Assembly (NCBI GenBank): GCA_018365265.1
Contig: JAGZKI010000024.1
Location: forward strand, 1-35,640
DNA from: Streptococcus parasanguinis
GTDB taxonomy: Bacteria; Bacillota; Bacilli; Lactobacillales; Streptococcaceae
Direction of reading: 5' to 3'
Length of the DNA: 35,640 nucleotides
Made by a program: the position numbers and the translations under genes
Notes under the pieces: generated by a model
Told to the model about the DNA's origin: nothing
The model's input: the letters and a program-made list of their open reading frames with translations, nothing else
Database searches by the model: none
Part shown: one piece after another, positions 7,119-14,669 of the stretch
How positions within the stretch are numbered: the first letter of the stretch is position 1
Layout: each line of letters opens with the position of its first letter

Positions 7119-7196
7119 TGTGCGTAATGGAAGCACAAAAATACAGTTTATCCGCTGAGGGAGGTCCCTCAAGATTGACGAAGATAGGAGAATAAA
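7119..7196 (+). promoter_or_regulatory. rplS 5' leader, candidate L19 autoregulatory leader
   Basis: The leader contains a GAGGG-AGGT-CCCTC hairpin (about 7156-7168) and possible pairing upstream of it, and ends with AGGAG before the ATG. L19 leaders are described for low-GC Gram-positive bacteria (Rfam L19_leader). Whether this sequence fits that covariance model could not be tested here. Confidence 0.4.
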
Positions 7197-7544
7197 ATGA
7201 ATCCATTAATCCAAAGCTTGACTGAAGGTCAACTTCGTACTGATATCCCTGCATTCCGTCCTGGTGACACTGTTCGTGTACACGCGAAAGTTGTCGAAGG
7301 ATCTCGTGAACGTATCCAGATCTTTGAAGGCGTTGTTATCGCTCGTAAAGGTCAAGGACACACTGAAATGTACACTGTTCGTAAAATCTCTAACGGTGTC
7401 GGTGTTGAACGTACATTCCCAGTACACACTCCACGTGTAGAAAAGATTGAAGTTGTACGTTACGGTAAAGTACGTCGTGCGAAATTGTACTACCTTCGTG
7501 CATTGCAAGGTAAAGCAGCTCGTATTAAAGAAATCCGTCGTTAA
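7197..7544 (+). CDS. rplS: Large ribosomal subunit protein bL19
   Basis: A 115-aa 50S protein at the subunit interface. PAFRPGDTVRVHAKVVEG, RIQIFEGVVIARKG, RKISNGVGVERTFPVH and RAKLYYLR are family hallmarks, and the length is standard. TAGGAG lies 6-7 bases before the ATG. It has its own promoter, leader and terminator, and tRNA-Arg follows immediately after the terminator. Confidence 0.97.
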   Translation: MNPLIQSLTEGQLRTDIPAFRPGDTVRVHAKVVEGSRERIQIFEGVVIARKGQGHTEMYTVRKISNGVGVERTFPVHTPRVEKIEVVRYGKVRRAKLYYLRALQGKAARIKEIRR

Positions 7545-7552
7545 GACGAACA

Positions 7553-7583
7553 AGGAGGCGGGAGTGATCTCGCTTCTTTTTTT
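7553..7583 (+). terminator. Intrinsic terminator of rplS
   Basis: GAGGCGGGA-GTGA-TCTCGCTTC (nine pairs including two G-T) is followed by seven T. The tRNA gene begins only a few bases downstream, so its transcript must come from read-through or processing. Confidence 0.8.
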
Positions 7584-7587
7584 ATCG

Positions 7588-7659
7588 GTCCCCTTAGTTC
7601 AATGGATATAACAACTCCCTCCTAAGGAGTAGTTGCTGGTTCGATTCCGGCAGGGGACA
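7588..7659 (+). tRNA. tRNA-Arg (anticodon CCT)
   Basis: A 72-base cloverleaf. The acceptor stem is GTCCCCT / AGGGGAC with discriminator A (7659). The D-arm contains TTCAATGGAT. The anticodon stem ACTCC/GGAGT has loop CTCCTAA, giving anticodon CCT for AGG codons. The T-arm is GCTGG-TTCGATT-CCGGC. CCA is not encoded. Confidence 0.95.
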
Positions 7660-7665
7660 TAAAGT

Positions 7666-7696
7666 AAAAGGAACTCGTGTATGCGAGTTCCTTTTT
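7666..7696 (+). terminator. Terminator downstream of tRNA-Arg
   Basis: AAAAGGAACTCG / CGAGTTCCTTTTT with a TGTATG loop, lying directly behind the tRNA. Confidence 0.9.
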
Positions 7697-7773
7697 GTGT
7701 AGGTTTGAGTTAAGATTTTATGAGAAAATTTAACCAAAGAAGTAAAATGAAAAAAGATAATATGAAAGATAAA

Positions 7774-8268
7774 TTATTTCTCTAACACCATTTTTCCATC
7801 TTTTTCGATTGCAATTATGTTATTTTGAGCATCAATAATAAATAATTGGGGTACTGAGTAGTCAATTCCATTTTCTCTATATACTTTTTCTCCTTCTGTT
7901 TTAATTTTATAGATGTTATCAGCTAGATTTTGACTTTTTGGAATTTGTTCATCAGACAGAATGATATTCAATTTTATTAAAATTTGTTTATCTGAAATAA
8001 GAACTTCATTATTTGGGTCGACACTTAGTATTTGTTCTTTAAAGGATTTTAAAAATAAATCTTTATATTTTTGTCCATTAGGTGCAAGATCATCTCCAGT
8101 TTTTCGGACATTCGATTGAATGGTTGTTTGTGAACTTGATGAAGAACTATCTATTGATGTTTGAGAGATGGAGCTTGAATCTTCAATTGACTGACTTTCA
8201 TTTTGATTTGAACAAGCGATTAATCCTAAAGATAATAGGATAAGTGAAAGATAACTGATTCTTTTCAT
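7774..8268 (-). CDS. Small putative lipoprotein with Ser-rich linker
   Basis: 164 aa, function not recognised. The signal peptide MKRISYLSLILLSLGLIAC ends in lipobox LIAC (Cys19). A serine/threonine-rich linker (about 22-55) holds the ~105-residue folded part away from the membrane. The folded part includes IFIIDAQNNIIAIEKDGKMVLEK-like beta segments. The ATG at 8268 has AGGAG upstream. It follows the Ltp-like lipoprotein gene on the same strand after 46 bases. Both have serine-rich spacers, so they may form a two-gene unit. The region is A+T-rich relative to the core genes. Confidence 0.75.
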   Translation of the reverse strand: MKRISYLSLILLSLGLIACSNQNESQSIEDSSSISQTSIDSSSSSSQTTIQSNVRKTGDDLAPNGQKYKDLFLKSFKEQILSVDPNNEVLISDKQILIKLNIILSDEQIPKSQNLADNIYKIKTEGEKVYRENGIDYSVPQLFIIDAQNNIIAIEKDGKMVLEK

Positions 8269-8314
8269 AATATCTCCTAAGTAACACTATTACAAAAATT
8301 CAATGATATTGATT

Positions 8315-8857
8315 TTAATTACCTAAATGATCTAGTGCATATTGAGCTTCTTCGGGAGTAAATTTTTCACCATAATCTGATGTCAATTGGTCTCTTAATT
8401 CTTCATTTGACATAGGCATAGTTTCTAAATACTCTTTTGCTGTTTTCAATGCTTGTTCATTCCAATCAACTTTCAGATTATCAATTGCATATTGAGCTGC
8501 TTCAGGAGGAAATTTTTCACCATATTCAGACGTTAATTGATCATAAAGTCCTTGTTTTGAAAAGGATTGACCTTTTAAATAATCTTGAGCAGTTTGAAGA
8601 GCATTTCTAAACTCCCTTGAAACTCCTGCTTGTTGAGAAGTTGTAGTTTTACTTTTAACATCTGCATTAGAATCACTAGAGGTAGATGAAGTAGAGGTTG
8701 ATGTCGAACTCGAGCTCGAGCTCTCTTCTTTTGAGGTCGAACTAGTTGTCATTTCAATGTCATCATCTTTTGCACTACTGGTTTCTTGTTTCTGAGTACA
8801 AGCAGTGATAAACATGGTAGATAGTAGTACTACACTTGAAAGTAATAGTTTTTTCAT
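8315..8857 (-). CDS. Ltp-family lipoprotein (superinfection-exclusion-like, two Ltp repeats)
   Basis: 180 aa. Signal peptide with lipobox ITAC (Cys20), a long Ser/Thr linker (about 38-75), then two tandem ~45-residue repeats at 84-128 and 134-178. The repeats have the pattern NALxTAxxYL...S...L.DQLTSxYGEKFxPEEAQYAxDxL. This is the helix-turn-helix-like repeat of the Ltp family (PF07553). Its prototype, Ltp of phage TP-J34, is lipid-anchored and blocks phage DNA injection. Start 8857 is supported by AAAGGAG seven bases upstream; the frame extends seven codons further without a good site. No phage genes are nearby. The antiphage role is inferred from family membership; some chromosomal Ltp-like proteins may do something else. 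Confidence 0.82.
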   Translation of the reverse strand: MKKLLLSSVVLLSTMFITACTQKQETSSAKDDDIEMTTSSTSKEESSSSSSTSTSTSSTSSDSNADVKSKTTTSQQAGVSREFRNALQTAQDYLKGQSFSKQGLYDQLTSEYGEKFPPEAAQYAIDNLKVDWNEQALKTAKEYLETMPMSNEELRDQLTSDYGEKFTPEEAQYALDHLGN

Positions 8858-9006
8858 ATTAAACTCCTTTACCCTCATGAAAGGGAACTATTTTATATAT
8901 CTCCTATGTAGTAATTTTAACATATTTGATTCATAAAACATATAATAATATTATGAAACTAGTTTCAGATTATTTTGAAAGATCTCAATCCCCCTCCGCT
9001 TTTTCT

Positions 9007-9035
9007 TTGACTCTCCTTTCTTATTTTTCTAAAAT
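9007..9035 (+). promoter_or_regulatory. Promoter of the DUF6287 lipoprotein gene
   Basis: TTGACT (9007-9012) and TAAAAT (9030-9035), spacer 17. The start is predicted near 9042, and GGGAG lies seven bases before the ATG. Confidence 0.75.
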
Positions 9036-9060
9036 AATAGGTATGTGAAGGGAGATTGAT

Positions 9061-10029
9061 ATGAAAAAAGGTTTAGTAATTGTGCTTTCTGCTTTGGTCT
9101 TGGCTTCCTGTGGTCGTCCTCAGAGGACGGTGACGCCTAAGAGTTCGGATTCCAAGCAGACCAGCACTTCAGAAAAGAAACAGTCTGGTATGGATTTGAA
9201 AGCCATCAAGGCTAAGGACTACTCGAGTATCAAGGGGACTTGGATCGATGGTCGTGGCAATGAACTGGTCTTTGATGATAAGGGCTTGGTCAGCGAGGAT
9301 GTTGAGCTTGATGCATCGAGCTTTAAGCAGAAGGACCAGATCGCTGAGATGACGGTTAGTGCTAAGTCGGGTGTTGGAGGCTACGGTCTCTTGCTCCTTC
9401 CAAAAGGTCAAAAAGCGGGTAAAGATGATGCTTCGGATAAGTCTAAGGATCGGATCTGGGCTGGTCAGTCACCAGCTTATGGCGATGATGACAATTTCTA
9501 CTATCGCAAGAAAGAGCAACCGAAAGATCGGGAGCAAGTAGATACAGACGATAGTAGTAGTACGTCTAAGACGAGTAAGGCCAAAAAGTGGAATACTCGA
9601 TCGGATAGCGAGGTTAAATCTTCGAAGAAGGCGGATCAGAATGATTATCCAGGCTACACCGATGCTCAGGTCGAAGCTGCGCGTGTCTGGGCTTATGTGA
9701 TTAAGAACGTTCCTTCAGAGTTAAATATTTCAAATAGTGCAGCTGGAACAAAGATTTATAATGGTGGCTTGGGTGTCGATTATCCAAAAGATGTGCGTCA
9801 TTTGTTTGGTTCTTATTCAGCTGAAGGAAATATCACTTACGCATCCAACGGTGATGGGACGGTGACCATCTATCCTGTTCCGAGTCATTGGCAACAGTCT
9901 GCGGATGAGTTGAACAGCCAAGAATACATGACTCAGTTTACCCAAGGAATCTTAGATCATGCGGAGACGGTAACGTTGCCTGATGGGGATCCAGACATGA
10001 TTCGCCAGATCCTAGCCGTATTGAAGTAG
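9061..10029 (+). CDS. DUF6287-type lipoprotein
   Basis: 322 aa. Signal peptide with lipobox LASC (Cys17), then a K/S/T-rich spacer. From about residue 43 there is a DUF6287-like domain (MDLKAIKAKDYSSIKGTW, GNELVFDDKGL). A charged low-complexity middle (about 150-195) leads into a C-terminal domain with YTDAQVEAARVWAYVIK and NGDGTVTIYPVPSHWQ. Such proteins are common, uncharacterised surface lipoproteins of streptococci. It has its own consensus promoter. The PrsW-type protease gene follows 115 bases downstream on the same strand, with a promoter in between, so co-regulation is possible but not shown. Confidence 0.8.
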   Translation: MKKGLVIVLSALVLASCGRPQRTVTPKSSDSKQTSTSEKKQSGMDLKAIKAKDYSSIKGTWIDGRGNELVFDDKGLVSEDVELDASSFKQKDQIAEMTVSAKSGVGGYGLLLLPKGQKAGKDDASDKSKDRIWAGQSPAYGDDDNFYYRKKEQPKDREQVDTDDSSSTSKTSKAKKWNTRSDSEVKSSKKADQNDYPGYTDAQVEAARVWAYVIKNVPSELNISNSAAGTKIYNGGLGVDYPKDVRHLFGSYSAEGNITYASNGDGTVTIYPVPSHWQQSADELNSQEYMTQFTQGILDHAETVTLPDGDPDMIRQILAVLK

Positions 10030-10044
10030 GAGCTGGATTTGAGA

Positions 10045-10073
10045 GATCAGTTTATTGTTTTTTTAAGCTGATC
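10045..10073. promoter_or_regulatory. Inverted repeat around the prsW -35 region
   Basis: GATCAGTTTA (10045-10054) and TAAGCTGATC (10064-10073) form a ten-pair inverted repeat with one G-T. The -35 hexamer (10055-10060) sits in the loop. It may be a terminator stem of the preceding gene without a T-tract, or an operator on the promoter. Confidence 0.4.
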
Positions 10074-10083
10074 CTGTTACAAT
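10055..10083 (+). promoter_or_regulatory. prsW-like gene promoter
   Basis: TTGTTT (10055-10060), spacer 17, TACAAT (10078-10083) preceded by TG (extended -10). Confidence 0.65.
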
Positions 10084-10094
10084 AATATTACTCG

Positions 10095-10120
10095 GAAAAG
10101 ACTGGTCTTCCAGCCTTTTT
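10095..10120 (+). terminator. Hairpin with T-run between promoter and prsW start
   Basis: AAAGaCTGG-TCTT-CCAGcCTTTTT. It lies downstream of the predicted prsW transcription start. It may terminate the lipoprotein transcript, or act as an attenuator in the prsW leader. Confidence 0.5.
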
Positions 10121-10144
10121 CATTTCACTTTAGAAAGGTCTTTT

Positions 10145-10957
10145 ATGAAACGCAAATCGATTTTGTTTCTCTATTTACTCTTGCTAGCGATCGGCCTAGC
10201 CTATGAGACCCAGTCACTGACAGAAGGCTGGATGTCTGGCAGCCAGTACGGGATTGTGGGACTTTCAACCTTGATCCTTTTGGTCTATGCACTTCCTGCT
10301 GTCTGGGCCCTCTTTCATTTTGCTAAGAAGTGGAAGTTGTCATGGGTACCGGTGCTCTTTTCTCTACTAGGTGGGGGCTTTGTTGCTGGTTGGCTGTCTA
10401 GCTTTGCCAATACCTATTTCCATGACATGATTCAAGCGATCGCTCCAAATAGCGACTTTTGGAACCAGTACGAGAGTGCCATCGCTGCGCCACTCTTTGA
10501 GGAACCCTTTAAGTTGATTCCAATCTTCTTTGTCCTCTATTTGTTCAGTGTCCGTCGCATCAAGTCGATCTTCCTCTTGGCGATTGCCTCTGGTCTTGGT
10601 TTCCAGATCGTGGAGGATTTTGCCTATATCCGTCAGGATCTGCCGGAAGGTTTCTCCTACACGGTGTCAGGGATTCTCGGCCGTGTGGCCAATGCGCCCA
10701 TGTCTCACTGGGTTTACACAGGTCTTGTTATGCTAGGGCTCTTCCTAATTGTCCAAGCAAGCAGAGGACGCAAGGATTTACGTCTAGCAGGCTGGGGATA
10801 CTTAGTAGCTGGGTTTGGACTCCATTTTGTTGGCAATTCACCATTCTCACAAATCGTGACCGAGTTGCCGATTGCGATTCCAGTCTTGAATGCTACTGGG
10901 CTCTTCCTGATCTACCAAGCGTATCAGACCGTCGAGCGATTAGAACAAGCAAAATAA
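10145..10957 (+). CDS. PrsW-family intramembrane protease
   Basis: 270 aa with about eight hydrophobic segments. The PrsW/CPBP-like active-site motifs are present in order: EEPFK (119-123), GFQIVED (152-158), SHWVYTG (His188) and LHFVGN (His227, Asn231). PrsW of Bacillus subtilis cuts the anti-sigma factor RsiW at site 1; related proteins process other membrane substrates. The target here is unknown and no anti-sigma gene is nearby. Upstream is a promoter with extended -10 and an inverted repeat. The gene ends at a bidirectional terminator shared with mnmE. AAAGG lies upstream of the ATG. Confidence 0.87.
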   Translation: MKRKSILFLYLLLLAIGLAYETQSLTEGWMSGSQYGIVGLSTLILLVYALPAVWALFHFAKKWKLSWVPVLFSLLGGGFVAGWLSSFANTYFHDMIQAIAPNSDFWNQYESAIAAPLFEEPFKLIPIFFVLYLFSVRRIKSIFLLAIASGLGFQIVEDFAYIRQDLPEGFSYTVSGILGRVANAPMSHWVYTGLVMLGLFLIVQASRGRKDLRLAGWGYLVAGFGLHFVGNSPFSQIVTELPIAIPVLNATGLFLIYQAYQTVERLEQAK

Positions 10958-10968
10958 AACAAAAAAAG

Positions 10969-10999
10969 AATGCGTATGTTTGCACACATACGCATTTTT
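10969..10999. terminator. Bidirectional terminator between prsW-like gene and mnmE
   Basis: AATGCGTATGT / ACATACGCATT, eleven perfect pairs, with A-run before and T-run after, so it works for both convergent genes. Confidence 0.9.
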
Positions 11000-11000
11000 G

Positions 11001-12374
11001 TTATTTACCAAGACAGAACTGGCTGAAGAGTTGGGTGATGAGCTCATCTGGTGCAGCATCCCCTGTGATTTCCCCCAGGATTTCCCAGGTGAGGGTGAGA
11101 TCGACTTGAAGCAGGTCTACCGGCATACCGAGGGCCAAGCCTTCGTTGACCGCTTGGAGGCTTTCAACAGCTTTCTCGATGAGGGAGATGTGACGAGCAT
11201 TAGAAAGATAAGTCGCATCTTGCTCAACCAGCCCAGCATTTTCAAAGAAGAGGGCGTTGATCCGGTCTTCGATTTGATCGATGTTTTGGTTTTTCAGAAC
11301 GGAGATCTTGATGTAATCTTCCGGCAGTTGGTCGATTTCGATCTTCTCTGGAAGGTCAACCTTGTTGAGAAGGATGATGCGGTTGCTATCTTGAGAGATT
11401 TCAAGGAGTTGGCGATCTTGGTCAGTCAAGGGCTCGCTAGCATTGAGGACGAGGAGGACCAAATCGGCTTCCTTGAGGGCTTTTTTCGAACGTTCGACAC
11501 CGATTTGCTCAACGATGTCTTCGGTTTCCCGGATCCCGGCTGTATCAACCAGTTTGAGGGGAACCCCGTTGATGTTGACGTATTCCTCGATAACGTCACG
11601 GGTGGTTCCTTCGATATCGGTCACGATGGCTTTTTCTTCACGAAGAAGATTATTGAGGAGGCTGGACTTGCCGACATTTGGACGACCGATGATAGCAGTA
11701 GAGATCCCTTCACGCAAGATCTTACCGCGACGGGCAGTCTTGAGAAGGTTGGTCAAAAGAGCTTCAAATTCACTGGTCTTTTCACGGATGATTTCAGTGG
11801 TTGCTTCTTCGACATCATCGTACTCAGGATAGTCGATATTGACTTCGACCTGGGCCAGGGTATTGAGGATCTCTTGGCGCGTGTTGTTGATGAGGTCAGA
11901 CAGGGAACCTTCTAGTTGCTTAACGGCGATGTTCATGGCCTTGTCGGTCTTGGCGCGGATGATATCCATGACCGCCTCAGCCTGGGTCAAATCAACCCGG
12001 CCGTTGAGGAAGGCCCGCTTGGTAAATTCACCAGGTTCTGCAAGACGAGCTCCCTCACGGATGACTAATTGCAGGATTTCATTGGTTACGGCAATCCCGC
12101 CGTGAGTATTAATCTCGATAATGTCCTCGCGGGTGAAGGTCTTCGGCGAGCGCATGGCTCCCACCATGACTTCGTCAAGAATCTCGTTCTTATCTGGATC
12201 TACGATATGGCCGTAGTTGAGCGTGTGGCTAGCCACGCTGGTCAAATCTTTACCTTTGAAGATTTTTTGCGCAATGGCAAAGCTGTCTGTCCCGCTCAAG
12301 CGGACGATCCCGATAGCCCCCTCACCGAGAGGGGTTGAGATGGCAGCAATGGTATCAAATTCTTTAGTAATCAT
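11001..12374 (-). CDS. mnmE: tRNA uridine-5-carboxymethylaminomethyl modification GTPase MnmE (TrmE)
   Basis: 457 aa. With MnmG it builds the cmnm5 group on wobble uridine 34 of several tRNAs. The N-terminal formyl-THF-binding domain starts MITKEFDTIAAISTPLGEGAIGIVRLSG. The inserted Ras-like G domain has GRPNVGKSS (230-238), VTDIEGTTRD and DTAG (277-280). The carboxy end is FCLGK, carrying the conserved CxGK cysteine. The frame extends nine codons upstream to 12401, but family alignment strongly favours the Met at 12374; AGGAAAAGAG lies upstream of it. Single gene, divergent from rpiA and convergent with the PrsW gene. Long open frames on the opposite strand are antisense artefacts. Confidence 0.97.
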   Translation of the reverse strand: MITKEFDTIAAISTPLGEGAIGIVRLSGTDSFAIAQKIFKGKDLTSVASHTLNYGHIVDPDKNEILDEVMVGAMRSPKTFTREDIIEINTHGGIAVTNEILQLVIREGARLAEPGEFTKRAFLNGRVDLTQAEAVMDIIRAKTDKAMNIAVKQLEGSLSDLINNTRQEILNTLAQVEVNIDYPEYDDVEEATTEIIREKTSEFEALLTNLLKTARRGKILREGISTAIIGRPNVGKSSLLNNLLREEKAIVTDIEGTTRDVIEEYVNINGVPLKLVDTAGIRETEDIVEQIGVERSKKALKEADLVLLVLNASEPLTDQDRQLLEISQDSNRIILLNKVDLPEKIEIDQLPEDYIKISVLKNQNIDQIEDRINALFFENAGLVEQDATYLSNARHISLIEKAVESLQAVNEGLALGMPVDLLQVDLTLTWEILGEITGDAAPDELITQLFSQFCLGK

Positions 12375-12500
12375 GTCATTTCTCTTTTCCTGTAGATTCA
12401 TCTCTATTCTATCGTAAAGTCAGCGGACGGGCAAGGTTTTGCTTTTAGAACTAAAAGCTGGAAAGGTTTTCAATTAATTAGTGAAATCTCTTACAGAATA

Positions 12501-12509
12501 TGCTATACT
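12501..12509 (+). promoter_or_regulatory. rpiA promoter (extended -10)
   Basis: TGCTATACT at 12501-12509 is an extended -10. The -35 region is weak. It is located 27 bases before the first rpiA ATG. Confidence 0.6.
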
Positions 12510-12536
12510 GTAATAGAATATAAAAGGAGGTCTATG

Positions 12537-13208
12537 ATGGTAAACCTAAAAGAACAGGTAGGAATTAAAGCGGCTGAGTTTGTCAAAGACGGCATGATTG
12601 TCGGTCTCGGTACAGGGTCAACTGCTTATTATTTTGTGGCTGAATTGGGTCGTCGCATCAAAGAAGAAGGCTTGAAGATCACAGCAGTTACGACCTCGAG
12701 TGTGACCTATGATCAGGCTGAAAGTTTAGGCATCCCGCTCAAGGCCATCGACGATGTCGAAGTGGTCGATGTGACAGTAGATGGCGCAGATGAAGTGGAT
12801 CCTCAATTAAACGGGATCAAAGGTGGCGGTGGGGCTCTCCTCATGGAAAAGATCGTCGCAACCAATTCAAAAGACTGCATTTGGATTGTGGATGAATCCA
12901 AACAAGTCGCAACCCTTGGGGCTTTCAAACTTCCAGTGGAAGTAGTGCAATACGGGGCTGAAAATCTCTTCCGTCACTTTGAGCAAAAAGGCTACCATCC
13001 TGAATTCCGTCTTGCGGATGATCAACGCTTTGTCACTGACCAAGGCAACTTTATCATTGACTTGGATCTCAAGGTGATCAAGGATACAGAAGCTTTGGCT
13101 AATGAACTAGATCACACCGTAGGGGTTGTAGAGCACGGTTTGTTCTTGAATATGATTTCAAAAGTGATTGTAGGGACACCAGATGGCCCTGTCATCATAG
13201 GAAAATAG
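12537..13208 (+). CDS. rpiA: Ribose-5-phosphate isomerase A
   Basis: 223 aa, interconverting ribose-5-P and ribulose-5-P in the non-oxidative pentose phosphate pathway. Motifs: MIVGLGTGSTAYYF (phosphate loop), VDVTVDGADEVD (catalytic Asp/Glu) and KGGGGALLMEKI. Two adjacent ATGs (12534, 12537) are possible; AAGGAGG at 12524-12530 is better spaced for 12537. It precedes deoB, whose product is ribose-5-P or deoxyribose-5-P, so the placement makes metabolic sense. A copy of the dispersed repeat begins directly at the stop codon and deoB has its own promoter, so the two are probably separate transcripts. Confidence 0.95.
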   Translation: MVNLKEQVGIKAAEFVKDGMIVGLGTGSTAYYFVAELGRRIKEEGLKITAVTTSSVTYDQAESLGIPLKAIDDVEVVDVTVDGADEVDPQLNGIKGGGGALLMEKIVATNSKDCIWIVDESKQVATLGAFKLPVEVVQYGAENLFRHFEQKGYHPEFRLADDQRFVTDQGNFIIDLDLKVIKDTEALANELDHTVGVVEHGLFLNMISKVIVGTPDGPVIIGK

Positions 13209-13382
13209 AGAGTGGGACAGAAATCGGTAATTCGTTAGAATTCGATTTCGTCGTCTCACCTCCGCATAGTTGAGTAGGGCTGTAAAAGCTGATGAAATCA
13301 GCGTAGTAGAGACCACTCAACCACTGCGTCTTGCTCGACAATCCAAAAATATTTGAGAGGCTAGGACTTTTGTCCCAGCCTC
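13209..13382 (+). repeat. Dispersed three-hairpin repeat, copy 2 (complete)
   Basis: The only full copy in the window, beginning at the rpiA stop. Hairpin 1 (13212-13259): GTGGGAC / GTCTCAC, with inner GAAATCG / CGATTTC and AATTC / GAATT. Hairpin 2 (13269-13321): GTTGAGT / ACTCAAC, with inner GCTGAT-GAA-ATCAGC. Hairpin 3 (13357-13382): GAGGCTaGGAC-TTTT-GTCCcAGCCTC. One change from copy 3 (GTCCCAC to GTCTCAC) keeps pairing through G-T. Hairpin 3 lacks a T-tract here, unlike copy 1. It probably forms the 3' end of the rpiA transcript. Not recognised as BOX, RUP or SPRITE. Confidence 0.88.
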
Positions 13383-13415
13383 GGATCAAACAACGGCTCT
13401 CTTCTTATAGGGATA

Positions 13416-13424
13416 TGGTATAAT
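13416..13424 (+). promoter_or_regulatory. deoB promoter (extended -10)
   Basis: TGGTATAAT at 13416-13424 is a perfect extended -10, directly behind the repeat. The leader is about 26 bases. Confidence 0.75.
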
Positions 13425-13456
13425 ATAGCTAGTTTAATAAAGGAAAGAGGCAGTAT

Positions 13457-14668
13457 ATGTCAAAATTTAAACGCATGCACTTAGTTGTGCTGGATTCAGT
13501 TGGGATCGGTGCTGCACCAGATGCCAATAACTTTGTCAATGCAGGAGTTCCAGATGGCGCATCTGATACATTGGGCCACATCTCTAAAACCGTCGGTTTG
13601 AATGTACCATACATGGCGAAAATCGGTCTTGGAAATATTCCTCGTGAAGTACCATTGAAGACGGTGCCAGCTGAAAGCAACCCAACTGGTTATGCGACAA
13701 AATTGCAAGAAGTCTCTCTTGGGAAAGACACCATGACTGGTCACTGGGAAATCATGGGGCTCAACATTACAGAACCCTTTGATACCTTCTGGAATGGTTT
13801 CCCTGAAGAAATTTTGACTAAAATTGAAGAATTCTCAGGACGCAAGGTCATCCGTGAAGCTAACAAACCATATTCTGGTACAGCAGTTATCGATGACTTC
13901 GGACCACGCCAAATGGAAACAGGCGAGTTGATCATCTATACATCAGCTGACCCAGTTCTTCAAATCGCAGCTCACGAAGACATCATTCCTTTGGATGAAC
14001 TTTACCGTATTTGTGAATACGCTCGTTCCATCACATTGGAACGTCCAGCACTTCTTGGTCGGATCATTGCTCGTCCTTATGTTGGAGAACCAGGCAACTT
14101 CACACGTACGGCTAACCGTCGTGACTTGGCTGTTTCACCATTTGCGCCAACTGTTTTGGATAAATTGAACGAAGCTGGTATCGATACCTATGCAGTTGGT
14201 AAGATCAACGATATCTTCAACGGTGCTGGTATCAACCACGATATGGGCCACAACAAATCAAATAGCCACGGTATGGATACCTTGATCAAGACCATGGGAC
14301 TTCCTGAGTTCCAAGAAGGCTTCTCATTTACCAACTTGGTAGACTTTGATGCTCTTTACGGACACCGTCGCAATGCGCACGGCTACCGCGATTGCTTGCA
14401 TGAGTTTGATGAACGTTTGCCAGAAATCATCGCAGCCATGCGTGAAGATGACCTCTTGATGATTACGGCTGACCATGGTAACGACCCAACCTACGCTGGT
14501 ACTGACCATACGCGTGAATACATCCCATTCTTGGCTTATAGCCCATCTTTCAAAGGCAATGGCGTGATTCCGGTTGGCCACTTTGCGGATATCTCAGCTA
14601 CTGTGGCGGAAAACTTTGGTGTTGAGAAAGCCATGATCGGAGAAAGCTTCTTAGATAAATTGGTCTAA
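13457..14668 (+). CDS. deoB: Phosphopentomutase
   Basis: 403 aa of the alkaline phosphatase superfamily, moving phosphate between C1 and C5 of (deoxy)ribose. This links the nucleoside phosphorylases to the pentose pathway. The metal ligand Asp13 is in VVLDSVGIGAAPD, the catalytic threonine in GKDTMTGHWE (89-98; T92), and further metal sites in TADHGNDPTYAGTDHTREY near the carboxy end. Full family length. AAAGGAAAGAGG lies before the ATG. The DUF1697 gene starts one base after the stop and punA follows, giving a salvage operon deoB-DUF1697-punA-ClC-GATase. Confidence 0.97.
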   Translation: MSKFKRMHLVVLDSVGIGAAPDANNFVNAGVPDGASDTLGHISKTVGLNVPYMAKIGLGNIPREVPLKTVPAESNPTGYATKLQEVSLGKDTMTGHWEIMGLNITEPFDTFWNGFPEEILTKIEEFSGRKVIREANKPYSGTAVIDDFGPRQMETGELIIYTSADPVLQIAAHEDIIPLDELYRICEYARSITLERPALLGRIIARPYVGEPGNFTRTANRRDLAVSPFAPTVLDKLNEAGIDTYAVGKINDIFNGAGINHDMGHNKSNSHGMDTLIKTMGLPEFQEGFSFTNLVDFDALYGHRRNAHGYRDCLHEFDERLPEIIAAMREDDLLMITADHGNDPTYAGTDHTREYIPFLAYSPSFKGNGVIPVGHFADISATVAENFGVEKAMIGESFLDKLV

Positions 14669-14669
14669 G

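Noticed and set aside
10980..11915. Long open frame on the plus strand
   Set aside because: It lies entirely antisense to mnmE, has no ribosome binding site and encodes no recognisable protein; the acidic, D/F-rich product is the typical mirror of a GTPase gene.
13195..13389. Open frame (MIRGWDKS...) on the minus strand, with a near copy at 35371-35616
   Set aside because: It is the reverse of the dispersed structured repeat. The similarity between the two frames reflects the repeat, not a protein family, and no binding site or codon preference supports translation.
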